Shown here piece after piece: positions 16,690 through 26,262 of a DNA stretch of 27,500 nucleotides. A model generated the notes under the pieces. That model was not told where the DNA came from. It saw only the letters and a list, made by a program, of their open reading frames with translations, and did no database searches. The first letter of the stretch is position 1, and every line of letters begins with the position of its first letter. The position numbers and the translations under genes were made by a program. The stretch is from Prorocentrum cordatum (lineage: Eukaryota; Sar; Dinophyceae; Prorocentrales; Prorocentraceae). Location: the NCBI GenBank assembly GCA_963575745.1, contig CAUYUJ010021662.1, positions 87,444 through 114,943 on the forward strand. Direction: 5' to 3'.

Positions 16690-16900
16690 GCGGGTCGGAC
16701 GGAAGGGGGGGGGGAGTGGGACAAGGGGAGGTTATGGTATCTGCCCCGTGCAGCTGGTTTCGGCCCCGCCGTCTTGCGCTTTCCTGGATACGCTTGCGCC
16801 TCTAGCGCGGGGAAGCGCCGCGGAAATCAGCTGCGTGAGCCGATTCGCTACAGCCCCTTCCTTTGCTCTTCGCCCTCCTCGCGCGAACCCGACGGCGGGC
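16690..16900 (+). repeat. dispersed repeat, inverted partner of 2075-2275
   Basis: It carries TGCAGCTGGTTTCGGCCCCG, AAGCGCCGCGGAAATCAGCT and CGTGAGCCGATTCGCTACAG in the same order as the minus strand at 2275-2075. Positions 16970-17040 just downstream match 3340-3430. Confidence 0.65.
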
Positions 16901-17301
16901 GTCGCGAGAGGCAGGCCACGGCGAAGAGGCCTTCGAGGCCACGCTCGGCCTCCGAGGGCCCTCGCTGGGCCCCCCGGACCGTCCAAGACACTGCTCCGGA
17001 GGGAACGCCGGTCTCCGGGGAGGGGGTCGAGATCTCCAATCGGCGTCACCCCAGCATACTTATACTATATGCAAGTCGCCCCCCCCCCCAGGGGCGACGC
17101 GCGCACCGAGAGATCTTATCGTATATGCGTCGTGGCGGGCGCTTTCTGGCCACACCGCTGGGGAAAAGATATACTACAAGATGGGTATACTAGATGTTCG
17201 GGTCGGACGCGCGCCTCCAAGGTGAACATATAGTACTAGTATGTCTCTGCGCGTCTGTCCCACCCAAGGGTCCGCGCAGTGATAATCAACACTTTGGCTC
17301 T

Positions 17302-17330
17302 TCAGAAAAACGCCCTGGGCGTTTTTCTGA
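17302..17330. repeat. perfect 14-bp hairpin with 1-base loop
   Basis: TCAGAAAAACGCCC, one T, then GGGCGTTTTTCTGA. The arms are perfectly complementary, so it can form a cruciform or RNA hairpin. Confidence 0.92.
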
Positions 17331-17356
17331 GGCTGGAATTGATGCATGACCCGGCA

Positions 17357-17416
17357 GGCGGTAGATATGGACATATTCGGGCCCCCGGGGGCCGAAGTAT
17401 ACCCATATCCACCGCC
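17357..17416. repeat. 60-bp imperfect palindrome
   Basis: GGCGGTAGATATGG at the left and CCATATCCACCGCC at the right enclose GGGCCCCCGGGGGCC. The arms are about 29 bp with few mismatches. A third related half, GGTGGATATGGATA, lies at 17450-17463. Confidence 0.88.
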
Positions 17417-17419
17417 CGC

Positions 17420-17690
17420 TGGGGCACCAGGACGTCGGTTCCCAGACGGTGGATATGGATAAATCCCCGCCTCGCAGTTTTACCGTTTTGCACTTTGGAC
17501 TCTGGGCCAGCTAACAGCGCAAACCAAACGCGACGTTTCTGTTGGCTTTGGTAGCTCCGATGTTTTAGCGTTTTTAGGCCCATCGTTGTGGATCGTTACT
17601 TGGTTTTTCGTTTCTTGTTTTCTGGTCGGAGGCTCTTCCTTGTTTTTTCTGCTGTCTTCGCTCCCGCTTTTTCGTTTCTGCCCCCGTTAC
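17420..17690. other. gene-free stretch
   Basis: No supported gene. The sequence is of intermediate GC with T-rich runs from 17590 to 17680, just before the element at 17692. Confidence 0.3.
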
Positions 17691-17691
17691 T

Positions 17692-18030
17692 CGGGGGTGG
17701 ACAGACCTCCTACCCTGACACGTCGATTAGCGAATTGGCCGTTTTCGGTTCGCGAGAGGGCGTCGCGGCCGTCATTTCTGCGGGTCCAGGTCCGTCGGTT
17801 TCGGTCCCAGGCCGTTTTCACTAAGGGGAGGTTTACTTCAGAGCGTGAATTACCCACCCCGCTTTCGCTTCCAGGCAAAGCCAAGCCATACCACGCGCCT
17901 CCTCGTCAAGCGGCCTGACCAGTACAGGCTGCAATTCGGCATCGTTTGGTATCTCTTGGAAGCGAGGGTGGTCAAAAGCGAGGTAGGTTTGTTTCCCCCC
18001 TATTACTGAAGGGAGGTCTGTCCGCCGCAG
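17692..18030 (+). mobile_element. TGGACAGACC-family element, enlarged or compound (family G)
   Basis: It starts CGGGGGTGGACAGACCTCC and ends with the inverse GGAGGTCTGTCCGCCGCAG. The first 140 bp share CGGTTCGCGAGAGGGCG, GGCCGTCATTTC and CAGGCCGTTTT with 7560-7650. A decayed end-like AAGGGGAGGTTTACTTC lies at 17823. At 339 bp it is twice the size of the 7518 copy, so it may be two elements or contain an insertion. No clear target duplication was found. Confidence 0.6.
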
Positions 18031-18256
18031 AGTTGCCCCAGCAGAGTCGCTCCGACACCGGTCTGACCTTGGCCCGGAGCAGGCCCAGAGGCCCGATAGC
18101 CCCGGGAGGAGCCATCAGCCATCGGGCCCCGAGGCCCGACGCCCCAGCTAGCAGCGAGGGCAGGAGAAGAGGCAAAGGAACACTCGTCGTGATTATGCAA
18201 GCACAGGGAGGACTGCACGCCAGGGTAAGGAGCTGAGGACGTCGTAGGCGGCAACG

Positions 18257-18570
18257 TTGAGCAATGCAACCAGCAGACTTGAAAACGCCAAACAATTGCG
18301 AAGAGCGCAGCACATGAATAATTTGTTGAACGCTGTTAGTCTTCTCATTGGGACTGAAAAGCGCGGAACAAATGATTCCCAACACGTCGAGTTAAAACAA
18401 TGTATAAGATCTGGATCAACACAACTTCGGTGGCTTAGAGAACAGGAGGTGGAGGATGATCAGAGTAAACCCAAGATACAGCAACGAAGCTCCAATACAC
18501 CCTCCCGTCGCAAGTCCTCTCCAAGTCAATACAAACCTTCCCTGGAGGGTTTCTCCGAAGGGCTTAGGCG
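18257..18570 (+). CDS. weak candidate, hydrophilic helical frame
   Basis: An open frame preceding the CTC tract reads RLENAKQLRRAQHMNNLLNA and LKQCIRSGSTQLRWLREQEV. It is rich in Leu, Arg, Gln and Asn and could form a helix. The third positions are not G/C-rich, unlike the other coding-like blocks here. The frame then runs into the triplet tract, so any 3' limit is arbitrary. I recognise no family and regard it as possibly chance. Confidence 0.18.
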
Positions 18571-18830
18571 ACCCGTCCTCCTCCTCCTCCCTCCTTCTCC
18601 CCCTCCCCCTCCTCCCTCCTCCTCCTCCTCCTCCTCCTTCTCCTCCATCTCCTCCTCCTCCCTCCCTCCTCCTCCGCCTCCTCCTCCTCCTCCTCCTCCT
18701 TCTCCTCCTCCTCCTCCTCGTCCTCCCCCTCTCCCTCCTCCACCTCCTCCTCCTCCTCGGGTCGCCTCCGGCCCCTGGGGAAACCGTGCAGACTTCCCTT
18801 CTGACCAGCTGCAGCACGCCCTCCCGTCGC
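18540..18830. repeat. CTC tract between inverted arms
   Basis: The core 18578-18766 is CTC/CCT repeat. The left edge (CTGGAGGGTTTCTCCGAAGG then GGCGACCCG) is the imperfect inverse of the right edge (CGGGTCGCCTCCGG then CCTGGGGAAACCG). A short direct repeat, CCTCCCGTCGCAAG, also lies outside both sides (about 18500 and 18821). The tract may have expanded inside an older inverted-repeat element. Confidence 0.65.
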
Positions 18831-19000
18831 AAGCCTCCTCGAAGTCCACGCGGGCCTCCCCTCTCTGACTCCAAGGCGTGCCCCCAGGAGAGGACCAGCA
18901 CCCGACGGCCCGGCCCGCGGGTCTGCCGCTCCTGCGAGAGCCCCGCCTTGGGCAGTGAGCTGCTCTGCATCCCTCCAGCGAGGGCCCAGCGGTCGTCGAA
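18770..19000 (-). CDS. coding-like block, minus strand
   Basis: Reading leftward from about 19000 there is an open, strongly GC3-rich frame. It contains AFDDRWALAGGMQSSSLPKA, then GLSQERQTRGPG, VLVLSWGHALESERG and LQLVRREVCTVSPGAGGD. It then enters the reverse of the CTC tract and becomes Arg-rich. The methionine at 18968-18970 could be a start, or this could be an exon continuing from the element D region to its right. No domain is recognised. The end inside the triplet tract is unknown. Confidence 0.33.
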
Positions 19001-19011
19001 AGCAGGTTTCA

Positions 19012-19161
19012 GTCGGGCCTGTCCCTGTACTCAAAAATCGTCAGAACATGGCCTGGGGGCGGCATTCTTTTTGTAGTGTTGAGCATGTTTGGAGTACGTG
19101 CTGATTTTTGAGAGCATTTTTTTGTTTGTCCAAAGAGGGCCTGTAGGGGGACATGCCCGAC
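19012..19161 (-). mobile_element. GTCGGGC-family inverted-repeat element, copy D
   Basis: The ends are GTCGGGCCTGTCCC and GGGGGACATGCCCGAC. On the left the usual CTACAGG.GGA part is replaced by GTACTCAAAAATC, so the arm is partly deleted. On the minus strand it is preceded by TTAG and starts GTCGGG. The nearest AG for an acceptor is internal (TGAGTACAG) instead of just outside as in copies A and E. Confidence 0.75.
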
Positions 19162-19219
19162 CTAATAGTATGTATTTTTGGATTCCCATATTCCAATCTA
19201 GTTTAAGCGCCTTTCTACT

Positions 19220-19866
19220 TTAACCATCGAGTTGCTTCACCTTTTCCATCCTTCTCCTCAGGGGGCGGACGGAACCCAATCTACCTTCGACGCCTTCCCA
19301 TTCCATGTCTCTATCTACTTCTTCCGACCGATGGGTAGTAAGGAAAGCGGCGAGATATGATATGGCCGTTTGCTTCAACGAGCTGTTTCGCGAGACCCCA
19401 GCTTTTCCAAGCACCGGACCCTGTCTGAGCAGCTGCTGCACATGCTTAATACGCTTCTGGTCCCTCCTCGAGGGAACAAGCACGGGGACCACTTGTCGAT
19501 GCCGAGCCTGTTCGGCGCCCATGCCGGGCGTTGCCGATTCGCGAGGTCGATCCATGAACCAATGCTGACCAAGATCTACGCTGACCAAGATCGGCACGAC
19601 CCGTCCGCGTTCAGTCTGGGTCATGGCCCCCGGCTTCTTCCCCCCCCCATTGCACCTCGGACGAGTCTCCGCCGAGGGCCCCGTTCCGAAGAGGAGCCGC
19701 CCTCCGAGCGCGCAGCTGTCACACCCGTGTTGGCGCCTGGCCTCTCGCTTCGGGCCCCGCTGCCCTCCAGCTCGTTGCCCTGCTGGCAGTTTCCGAGGCG
19801 GCCGTCGCGCGGCGCCCAGGCCAGAGCCCCGGTGCTCACAAGGCCGCCCTCGTCCTCGTGGCTGAA
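19220..19866 (-). CDS. minus-strand coding region with poly-G frame change
   Basis: Starting at 19861, directly left of element E, the minus strand has a GC3-rich frame: HEDEGGLVSTGALAWAPRDG, then LGNCQQGNELEGSGARS and SSSERGPRRRLVRGAMG. It closes at 19621-19623. A run of nine G (plus-strand C, 19640-19648) lies just before. A one-base change there joins it to the overlapping frame PGAMTQTERGRVVPILVSV, then RRDQKRIKHVQQLLRQGP and RSEEVDRDMEWEGVEG, with a stop at 19220-19222. The run makes a sequencing slip or recent frameshift plausible. A competing plus-strand frame (19370-19630) is also open. I recognise no family. The product would be about 215 residues from this exon, charged and probably soluble. 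Confidence 0.4.
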
Positions 19867-20021
19867 AGTCGGGCGTGCCCCTCTACAGGAGGAGTCTCCC
19901 CGAATGATCAAAACATTGGTCAGGGGACCATTGTCAGAAACACGTTTTGACTATTTGGGGTGATTTCTTGAGTATTTTTGATTCTTCGTCCAAAATTCCC
20001 CTGTAGGGGAACAGGCCTGAC
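19862..20021 (-). mobile_element. GTCGGGC-family element, copy E, possible 160-nt intron
   Basis: The ends are GTCGGGCGTGCCCCTCTACA and the inverse of CTGTAGGGGAACAGGCCTGAC. On the minus strand it reads TTAG|GTCAGG at the 5' side and CCCGACTTTCAG| at the 3' side. The latter opens straight into the GC3-rich block at 19861. Its GT-AG length is 160 nt, the same as copy A. Confidence 0.75.
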
Positions 20022-20027
20022 CTAATC

Positions 20028-20600
20028 GCAGCTGTCGGGAACTTCTGAGACGACCGCGCGCGGCGCTACAGCGAAAACCCCGATTTTGAAAAGGGGGTTG
20101 CTTCCCATCAGGGTACAGTAGAGATGCCAAGAAACACCCTGCTCGCCTCCAGGGTGCCCTGCCTGGGTGTCTTGGGTTTCGATGGTTCTGCCATGGATAA
20201 CGTGACGTTCCCAAACCAGAAATCAATGGACGTCCTGGGGCCTCAGGGTTGGGTTTCTTGTGGAAGGTGTCTTGTGGACTGGCCTCCAATGTGCAGCGGA
20301 ATGATCCATTTTGAAAAGGGGCCGTTTCCCATCGCGGTAATTGTTGCGAGTTTTTTCGACGACCGTGCGCGGGCGGCGGCTCAATTTTGACAGCCTGGCC
20401 CGGCGCGTAGCTGATGGAGCCCTTTGAGGCGACCCCGTGACCGGCGCTGCTTTGCGATAGCCACGCTTTGAGAGAGGAACCGCCTCCCACCTTTTTGTCA
20501 CTGCTGCAGGCTCTTAAAACAGTTATACGCGCGCGGCACCAGGGCGAGAGCTTCGTTTTTGAAAACGGCACCTCTCCATCTCTGTTGCCGTTGAAAAAGA
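20028..20600 (+). repeat. degenerate array related to the 82-bp repeat
   Basis: GCGCGCGGCGCTACAGCG, GTGCGCGGGCGGCGGCT and GCGCGCGGCACCAGGGCGAG recur, each followed by TTTTGAAAA(C/G)GG and CTCCC/CTTCCC blocks. These words match the array at 26565-27235. Spacing is irregular, so it is an older copy. Confidence 0.5.
20124..20160 (+). repeat. near-identical 37-bp block, copy 2
   Basis: This is the partner of 5063-5099, with one mismatch. Confidence 0.75.
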
Positions 20601-20855
20601 GTAAGCCCCAGGGTCATGAGTCGTGAGGCGGTCTCAGGCGAACCGCCCGCTTCGCCCCAACGTCGCGTCTGGTGATGCGACAGAGATATCCTGTTTCCCA
20701 GAGAAGGAACAGAGGAGAACGACGACGAGGTTATCTGTTCTCGGGTGCTCGACGTTCTTGGTTGGAGGTTCATTGATGGAGGATCCAGTTGTTTGTCTGC
20801 TAATGTTGCACTTGTGGGGCCTCTCGGGGCTCCCGTCGCCACGTATGGATTACAA
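20575..20855 (-). CDS. weak candidate exon, minus strand
   Basis: Left of element F the minus strand has an open frame reading HNCNPYVATGAPRGPTSATL, then DKQLDPPSMNLQPRTSS, then SFSSVPSLGNRISLSHHQ, with mixed, natural composition rich in Ser/Thr. The third positions are only mildly G/C-rich. It follows the side of element F where an acceptor would lie if F were an intron. The opposite strand is also open for much of this span. No family is recognised. Confidence 0.22.
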
Positions 20856-20859
20856 TTAT

Positions 20860-21033
20860 GTCGGGCCTGTCCCCCTACAGGGGGATTTTCGACAAAAATT
20901 GAAAAATACCCCAAAAGGGCAACAAAAATAGTCCCACAATAGTCCCGAGACCATTTTTGGACTATTTTTTGATTATTTCCTGGGTACTTCTAATTTTTCA
21001 TCGAAAATCCCCCTCTAGGGGGACAGGCCCGAT
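20860..21033. mobile_element. GTCGGGC-family inverted-repeat element, copy F (best preserved)
   Basis: The left arm is GTCGGGCCTGTCCCCCTACA, then GGGGGATTTTCGA. The inverse of the right arm is ATCGGGCCTGTCCCCCTAGA, then GGGGGATTTTCGA. Matching extends about 50 bp inward to a short AT-rich centre. It is 174 bp long. On the plus strand GTCGGG...GATCTAAG (20860-21038) gives a GT-AG interval. On the minus strand the TTAG context is kept but the donor base is ATC. Confidence 0.88.
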
Positions 21034-21310
21034 CTAAGATTACCATCAACATTCTAGTCTAAGCACCCCTTGATAGGCCGGAGGATGCAACCCAACTGAA
21101 CCCCTAGTCTCAGGACGCGTCTACGGCCTTAGCGGTGACAGCACACAGCGAGCGTGAGGAGGGTGGACGAGGCAGGGGAGGGGGATTGAGCACAATGATC
21201 TGTCGGCGTCTGCCAGCTTCGGCGCCCAGGCGACGGCAGAAACGCTTGTACGAGGGGTCGTCGGGGAGTTTGCGGGACGACGCGTTGACGACCCAGCAGG
21301 GGATGAGGCG
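21034..21310. other. gene-free stretch
   Basis: No supported gene or repeat was found between element F and the ATA/CTA tract. Confidence 0.3.
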
Positions 21311-21625
21311 AACGAGAGAGGAGAATTAGGAAGAGGAGGAGGAGGAGGACGAATAATAATAATAATAATAATGATACGAATAATAAGAATACGAATAAGA
21401 AGAGTAATAATAAGGATAACAATTATAATACTACTAATAATAAGGAGAAACATACTAGGAATACTAAGGCGAACGCTAAGATTAATATGACTAATACTAA
21501 TGCGAAGACTAATAACATTAACACGAATAATAATGATGATATTAATATTATTGGTAATACGAAGAACCATAATAATATGCATCATCAGAAAAAAAGAATA
21601 AGAATACGACTACTTATCATAATCA

Positions 21626-21679
<54 letters not shown>

Positions 21680-21680
21680 G

Positions 21681-21712
<32 letters not shown>

Positions 21713-21800
21713 GACTACTACGACTACTACTACTACTACTAAGGCGAATCGTAAGAAGCAGAATAAGACGAAGAGTAATACTTATAAGAAGACTAATAAT
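21310..21800 (+). repeat. A/T-rich triplet tract: GGA, then AAT, then CTA
   Basis: It starts with a short GGA run, then AATAATAATAAT with many degenerate AAT/ACT/GAA triplets. It then contains a near-pure CTA run at 21622-21740 with periodic CGA. Triplet phase is kept across the changes of unit. The frames are low complexity. Confidence 0.9.
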
Positions 21801-22165
21801 AAGACTTAGAAGGAGCGACTTGCGGGCTTGGTATGCAGCGAGGCGCTTGTCGTCACGGTCTCTGCGGTCGCCAGACGGCACGACGGCACCATCCAGGAGG
21901 CAGACCAAGACGAGAATCTGGAGGATAAATGAGAAGCGGGATATTTCGCAAGGAGGAGGAAACGGTGTGGCGTGCTTAGCGATATCCAGAACACAGTTCT
22001 TGGTTATTATGCTAAACGCTCTACGTTTTTCATGCTGTTGACATCATCTCCCTTCAGCGCCCGCTTTGTATCAGTTTTGCAAGCCTTCCCGGAAGACACT
22101 GAACACCTCTCTGAAGCCCGGAGGCCTTTGAGAAGTCCCGCCGCCTTCTGAGAAGGTTCGTTGCC
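21800..22165. other. gene-free stretch
   Basis: No supported gene. Short frames occur on both strands without coding composition. Confidence 0.3.
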
Positions 22166-22345
22166 GAGTCCTATTCTTCGGGTGCAACTCCTGGCAGGTC
22201 AAATTCTGTTTTTGCCCTGGTCCGAAATCCGCTTAATCCTGCTTAATCTGGCCTAATCCCGCTTAGTCCGCCTTCATCCCACTCAATCCGCGGCCTAATC
22301 CGGCATAGTAGCCCCCCATGGGGCTCAATCTTCCTTATTCTTTCC
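22165..22345 (+). repeat. TTAATCC-rich repeat, copy 1 of a ~380-bp direct pair
   Basis: It aligns with 22553-22715. Shared landmarks are GCCGAGTCCTA, TGCCCT-GG-C, a CGCTTA series, CATCC, TCCGCGGCCTA, CCCCCCA(T/G)(G)GGG, and a TTTCC.(A/G)CGAAG end. The middle is filled with ~13-bp words such as GCTTAATCTGGCCTAATCC. Confidence 0.65.
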
Positions 22346-22552
22346 GACGAAGACCTCCTAGTAGTTGACTCCTAACTCGGGCCATAACTCGGGTCTCCAG
22401 CAGCGGCCGTTCGGGACGGCCCAGGCATCCCCGAAACGCTCTCGGCGAGGCGCAGCCGCTGGAACGCACCCAGAGGCCGCAAAACTTGCAAGAAATTGCG
22501 AACCGCCTGAAAACCTCAAATTTCGAACCTCTAACTTCTCCCCCTCGCTTGC

Positions 22553-22715
22553 CGCCGAGTCCTACACCTGTTCCTGCCCTTGGCCAAGCACCGCTTATTC
22601 CTTATTCATCCGGCTCAATCCCGCCAAATGCGGTTTCATCCTGCTTCGTCCGCGGCCTACTCTGGCGCAACGACCCCCCAGTGGGGTTTTACCCTCCTGA
22701 ATGTTTCCAGCGAAG
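22553..22715 (+). repeat. TTAATCC-rich repeat, copy 2
   Basis: This is the second copy of 22165-22345, more diverged in the central words. The words TTGGCCAAGCACCGC also recur at 22591 and 22741. Confidence 0.65.
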
Positions 22716-22865
22716 TCTTTCCAGTACTCCTGCCCCGCTCCTTGGCCAAGCACCGCAAGCTCCGCTCCAGCCTCGCTCGTCTCCGTCCTGCCTTGCGTCA
22801 CGTTAGCCCCGCACTAGCATTGGCACGCTCCTCTTGCCGCCGCCGCTAAGGCGGCGGGTCGCTGG

Positions 22866-23275
22866 GAGGAGGAGGAGCGATTGGGAGGACGAGAACGAGG
22901 ACGAGGAGGAGGATGATGAGGAGGAGCAGGTGGAACAGGACAAGGAGGAGGAGGAGGAGGAGGAGGAAGAGGAGGAGGCTGAGGAGGAGGAGGACGAGGA
23001 CGAGGACGAGGATGAGGAGGAGGATATGGATGATGATGAGGAGGAGGAGATGGACGAGAAGGTGGATATGGACGAGGAGGAGGAGGAGGCGGAGGAGGGA
23101 GGAGGATGAGGAGGAGGAGGAGGAGGCGGAGGCGGAGGCGGAGAAGGAGGAGGAGAAGGAGAAGGAAAAGGAGGAGGAGGAGGAGGAGGAGGAGGAGGAG
23201 GAGGAGGAGGAGGAGGAGGAGGTGGGGGGAGGAGGAGGAGGAGGAGGAGGAGGAGGAGGAGGAGGAGGAGGGGGG
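22866..23275 (+). repeat. GGA tract, first block of a 3.4-kb triplet region
   Basis: GGA with frequent GAC and GAT variants becomes pure GGA toward 23160-23270. Confidence 0.95.
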
Positions 23276-23865
<590 letters not shown>

Positions 23866-24200
23866 GAGGAGGAGGAGGAAGAGGAGGAGGAGGAGGAGGA
23901 GGCGGATGAATACTATTAAAACGACAAATAATCAGAAAAAGAGGAAGACGACGAAGAAACGAATAACAGTAATACCAGCAGCAGAATAATACCAAGACGA
24001 GTGTTACTACTGAGAAGAAGAAGAGAAAGAGGAGGGCATGAGGAGGAGACGGAGGAGGAGGTGGAGGGCATGGATGATGAGGAGGAGGAGGTGGAGGAGG
24101 GGGAGGAGGAGGAGGACGAGGAGGAGGAGGAGGAGGAGGACGAGGAGGAGGCGGAGGAGGGGGAGGAGGAGGAGGAGGCGAACATGTCAAGGAGAACTCG
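23866..24200 (+). repeat. GGA tract with an A-rich degenerate centre
   Basis: GGA at 23866-23902, then an A-rich ~115-bp centre of mixed triplets (ACTATTAAAACGACAAATAA), then GGA again at 24025-24180. Confidence 0.85.
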
Positions 24201-24204
24201 GTAG

Positions 24205-25206
24205 AACAATTCTGCATGGATGACGATGCTGTGCTGATGCAGATTGATGATGCTGATGATGATTATGACGATTGACGACGGCGATGATGATGATGATGAT
24301 GATGTGATGCTGATTGCTGATGCTGATGATGATGATGATGATGATGATGTGATGATGGGATGGTGATTGATGATGATGGATGATGAGGATGATGAGATGG
24401 TGATGATGATGATGATGGGGTGTGTGGTGGTGGTGATGCTGATGATGATGATAGGTGGTGGTGGTGGTGGTGATGATGATGATGTGATGATGATGGTGAT
24501 GATGATGATGATGGTGATGGTGATGATGATGATGATGAGGATGATGAGGATGATGATGAGGATGATGATGAGGATGATGATGAGGATGATGATGATGATT
24601 ATGATGATGATGATGATTATGATGATGATTATGATGATGATGAGATGATGTTGCTGATGATGATGCTGATGTTGATGATGATGATGCTGATGATGATTAT
24701 GATGATGACGATGCTTCTGCTGATGATGATGATGCTGATGATGATACTGATGATGCTGATGCTGATGATGATGATGATGGTGATGGTGATGGTGATGGTG
24801 ATGGTGATGGTGATGATGATGGTGATGGTGATGATGATGGTGATGGTGATGATGATGATGATGATGATGGTGATGATGGTGATGATGGTGATGATGGTGA
24901 TGATGATGATGGTGATGATGATGATGATGCTCATGCTTATGATGGTGATGATGATGGTGATGGTGATGGTGATGATGATGGTGATGGTGATGGTGATGAT
25001 GATAATTGTGATGGTGGTGGTGATGGTGATGGTGATGGTGATGATGATGATGATGTTGATGATGGTGATGGTGATGGTGATGATGCTGATGATGATGATG
25101 ATGATGACGATGATGATGATAATCACGATGATGATGATGATGATGATGGTGATGAGGATGGTGATGATGGTGATGATGATGGTTATGGTGACGATGATGG
25201 TGATGG

Positions 25207-25243
<37 letters not shown>

Positions 25244-25756
25244 CATGATGATGATGATGCTGATGATGATGATGATGATGCTGATGATGATGCTGATGAT
25301 GGTGATGGTGATGGTGGTGGTGATGGCGATGGTGATGGTGATGATGATGGTGATGGTGATGGTGATGTGATGGTTGTGATGATGATGGATTGCTGAGATG
25401 ATGATGATGGTGTATGATGATGATGATGCTGATGATGATGATACGATGAATGAGATGAAAATGATGATTGATGACTGATGATGATGATGATGGATTATGA
25501 TGATGATGATGATGATGAGTGGTGGTGGTGGATGATGATTGATGATGCAGATGATGATGATGATGATGAATGATGATGAGATGAGATGAGGATGCCGGTG
25601 ATGGTGATGGTGCTGGGATGGTTATGGTGATGTGGTGATGTGTGGTGATGGTGGTGGTGGTGTGATCGGTGAGGTAGATGGTGATGGTGATGGTGATGAA
25701 TGATGGATGTGATGATGATGATTGACGATGGACCTGGATGATGCTGATGATGATGC

Positions 25757-25794
<38 letters not shown>

Positions 25795-25875
25795 CTGATG
25801 ATGATGATGCGATTGATGATGATGATGATTGATGATGATGATGATGATGATGAGATGATGTGATGATGATGATGA
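24205..25875 (+). repeat. 1.6-kb GAT/GGT tract
   Basis: GAT repeats contain GATGGT hexamer blocks (24778-25040), GATGAG blocks (24533-24590) and scattered deletions that shift triplet phase. The poly-His, poly-Met and poly-Ile frames seen on both strands are artefacts of this repeat. Confidence 0.95.
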
Positions 25876-26262
25876 TGAGAGGAGGAGGAGGGAGGAGGAG
25901 GAGGAGGAGGAGAGAGGAGGAGGAGGAGCAGGAGGAGGAGGAGGAGAGGAGGAGCGAGGAGCTACGAGGAGCGAGCAACGAGGAGGAGCGAAGAACGAGG
26001 AAGAGGTGGAGGAGGAGGAGGAGGAGAAGGGCGATGGAGGAGGAGAAGGAGGAGAAGGAGGAGGATGGGGAGGGGAGGAGGACAAGGAGAAGGATGAATC
26101 TGGAGAAGGAGGGGAGGAGGAGAAGGAGGAGGAGGGGGAGGCGGATAAGGAGGAGGAGGAAGAGGAGCAGGAGGAGGAAGAGGAGGAGGAGGAGGATGGG
26201 GAGGGGAGAAAGAGAACGTGGAGGATGGTGAGGGGAGACGGAGAAGGAAGAGGAGGAGGACT
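25876..26262 (+). repeat. GGA tract, last block
   Basis: GGA/GAGGAG repeats contain GAGCGAGGAG and GGAGAAGG variants. Confidence 0.93.

Noticed and set aside
15900-16724. long poly-Pro/Leu minus frame
   Set aside because: It is the reverse of the GGA tract.
19370-19630. plus-strand frame SRDPSFSKHRTLSEQLLHML... as an alternative gene
   Set aside because: It is open with fair codon bias, but it overlaps the minus-strand block, which continues with stronger bias to 19861 and adjoins an intron-like element. Kept only as the competing reading.
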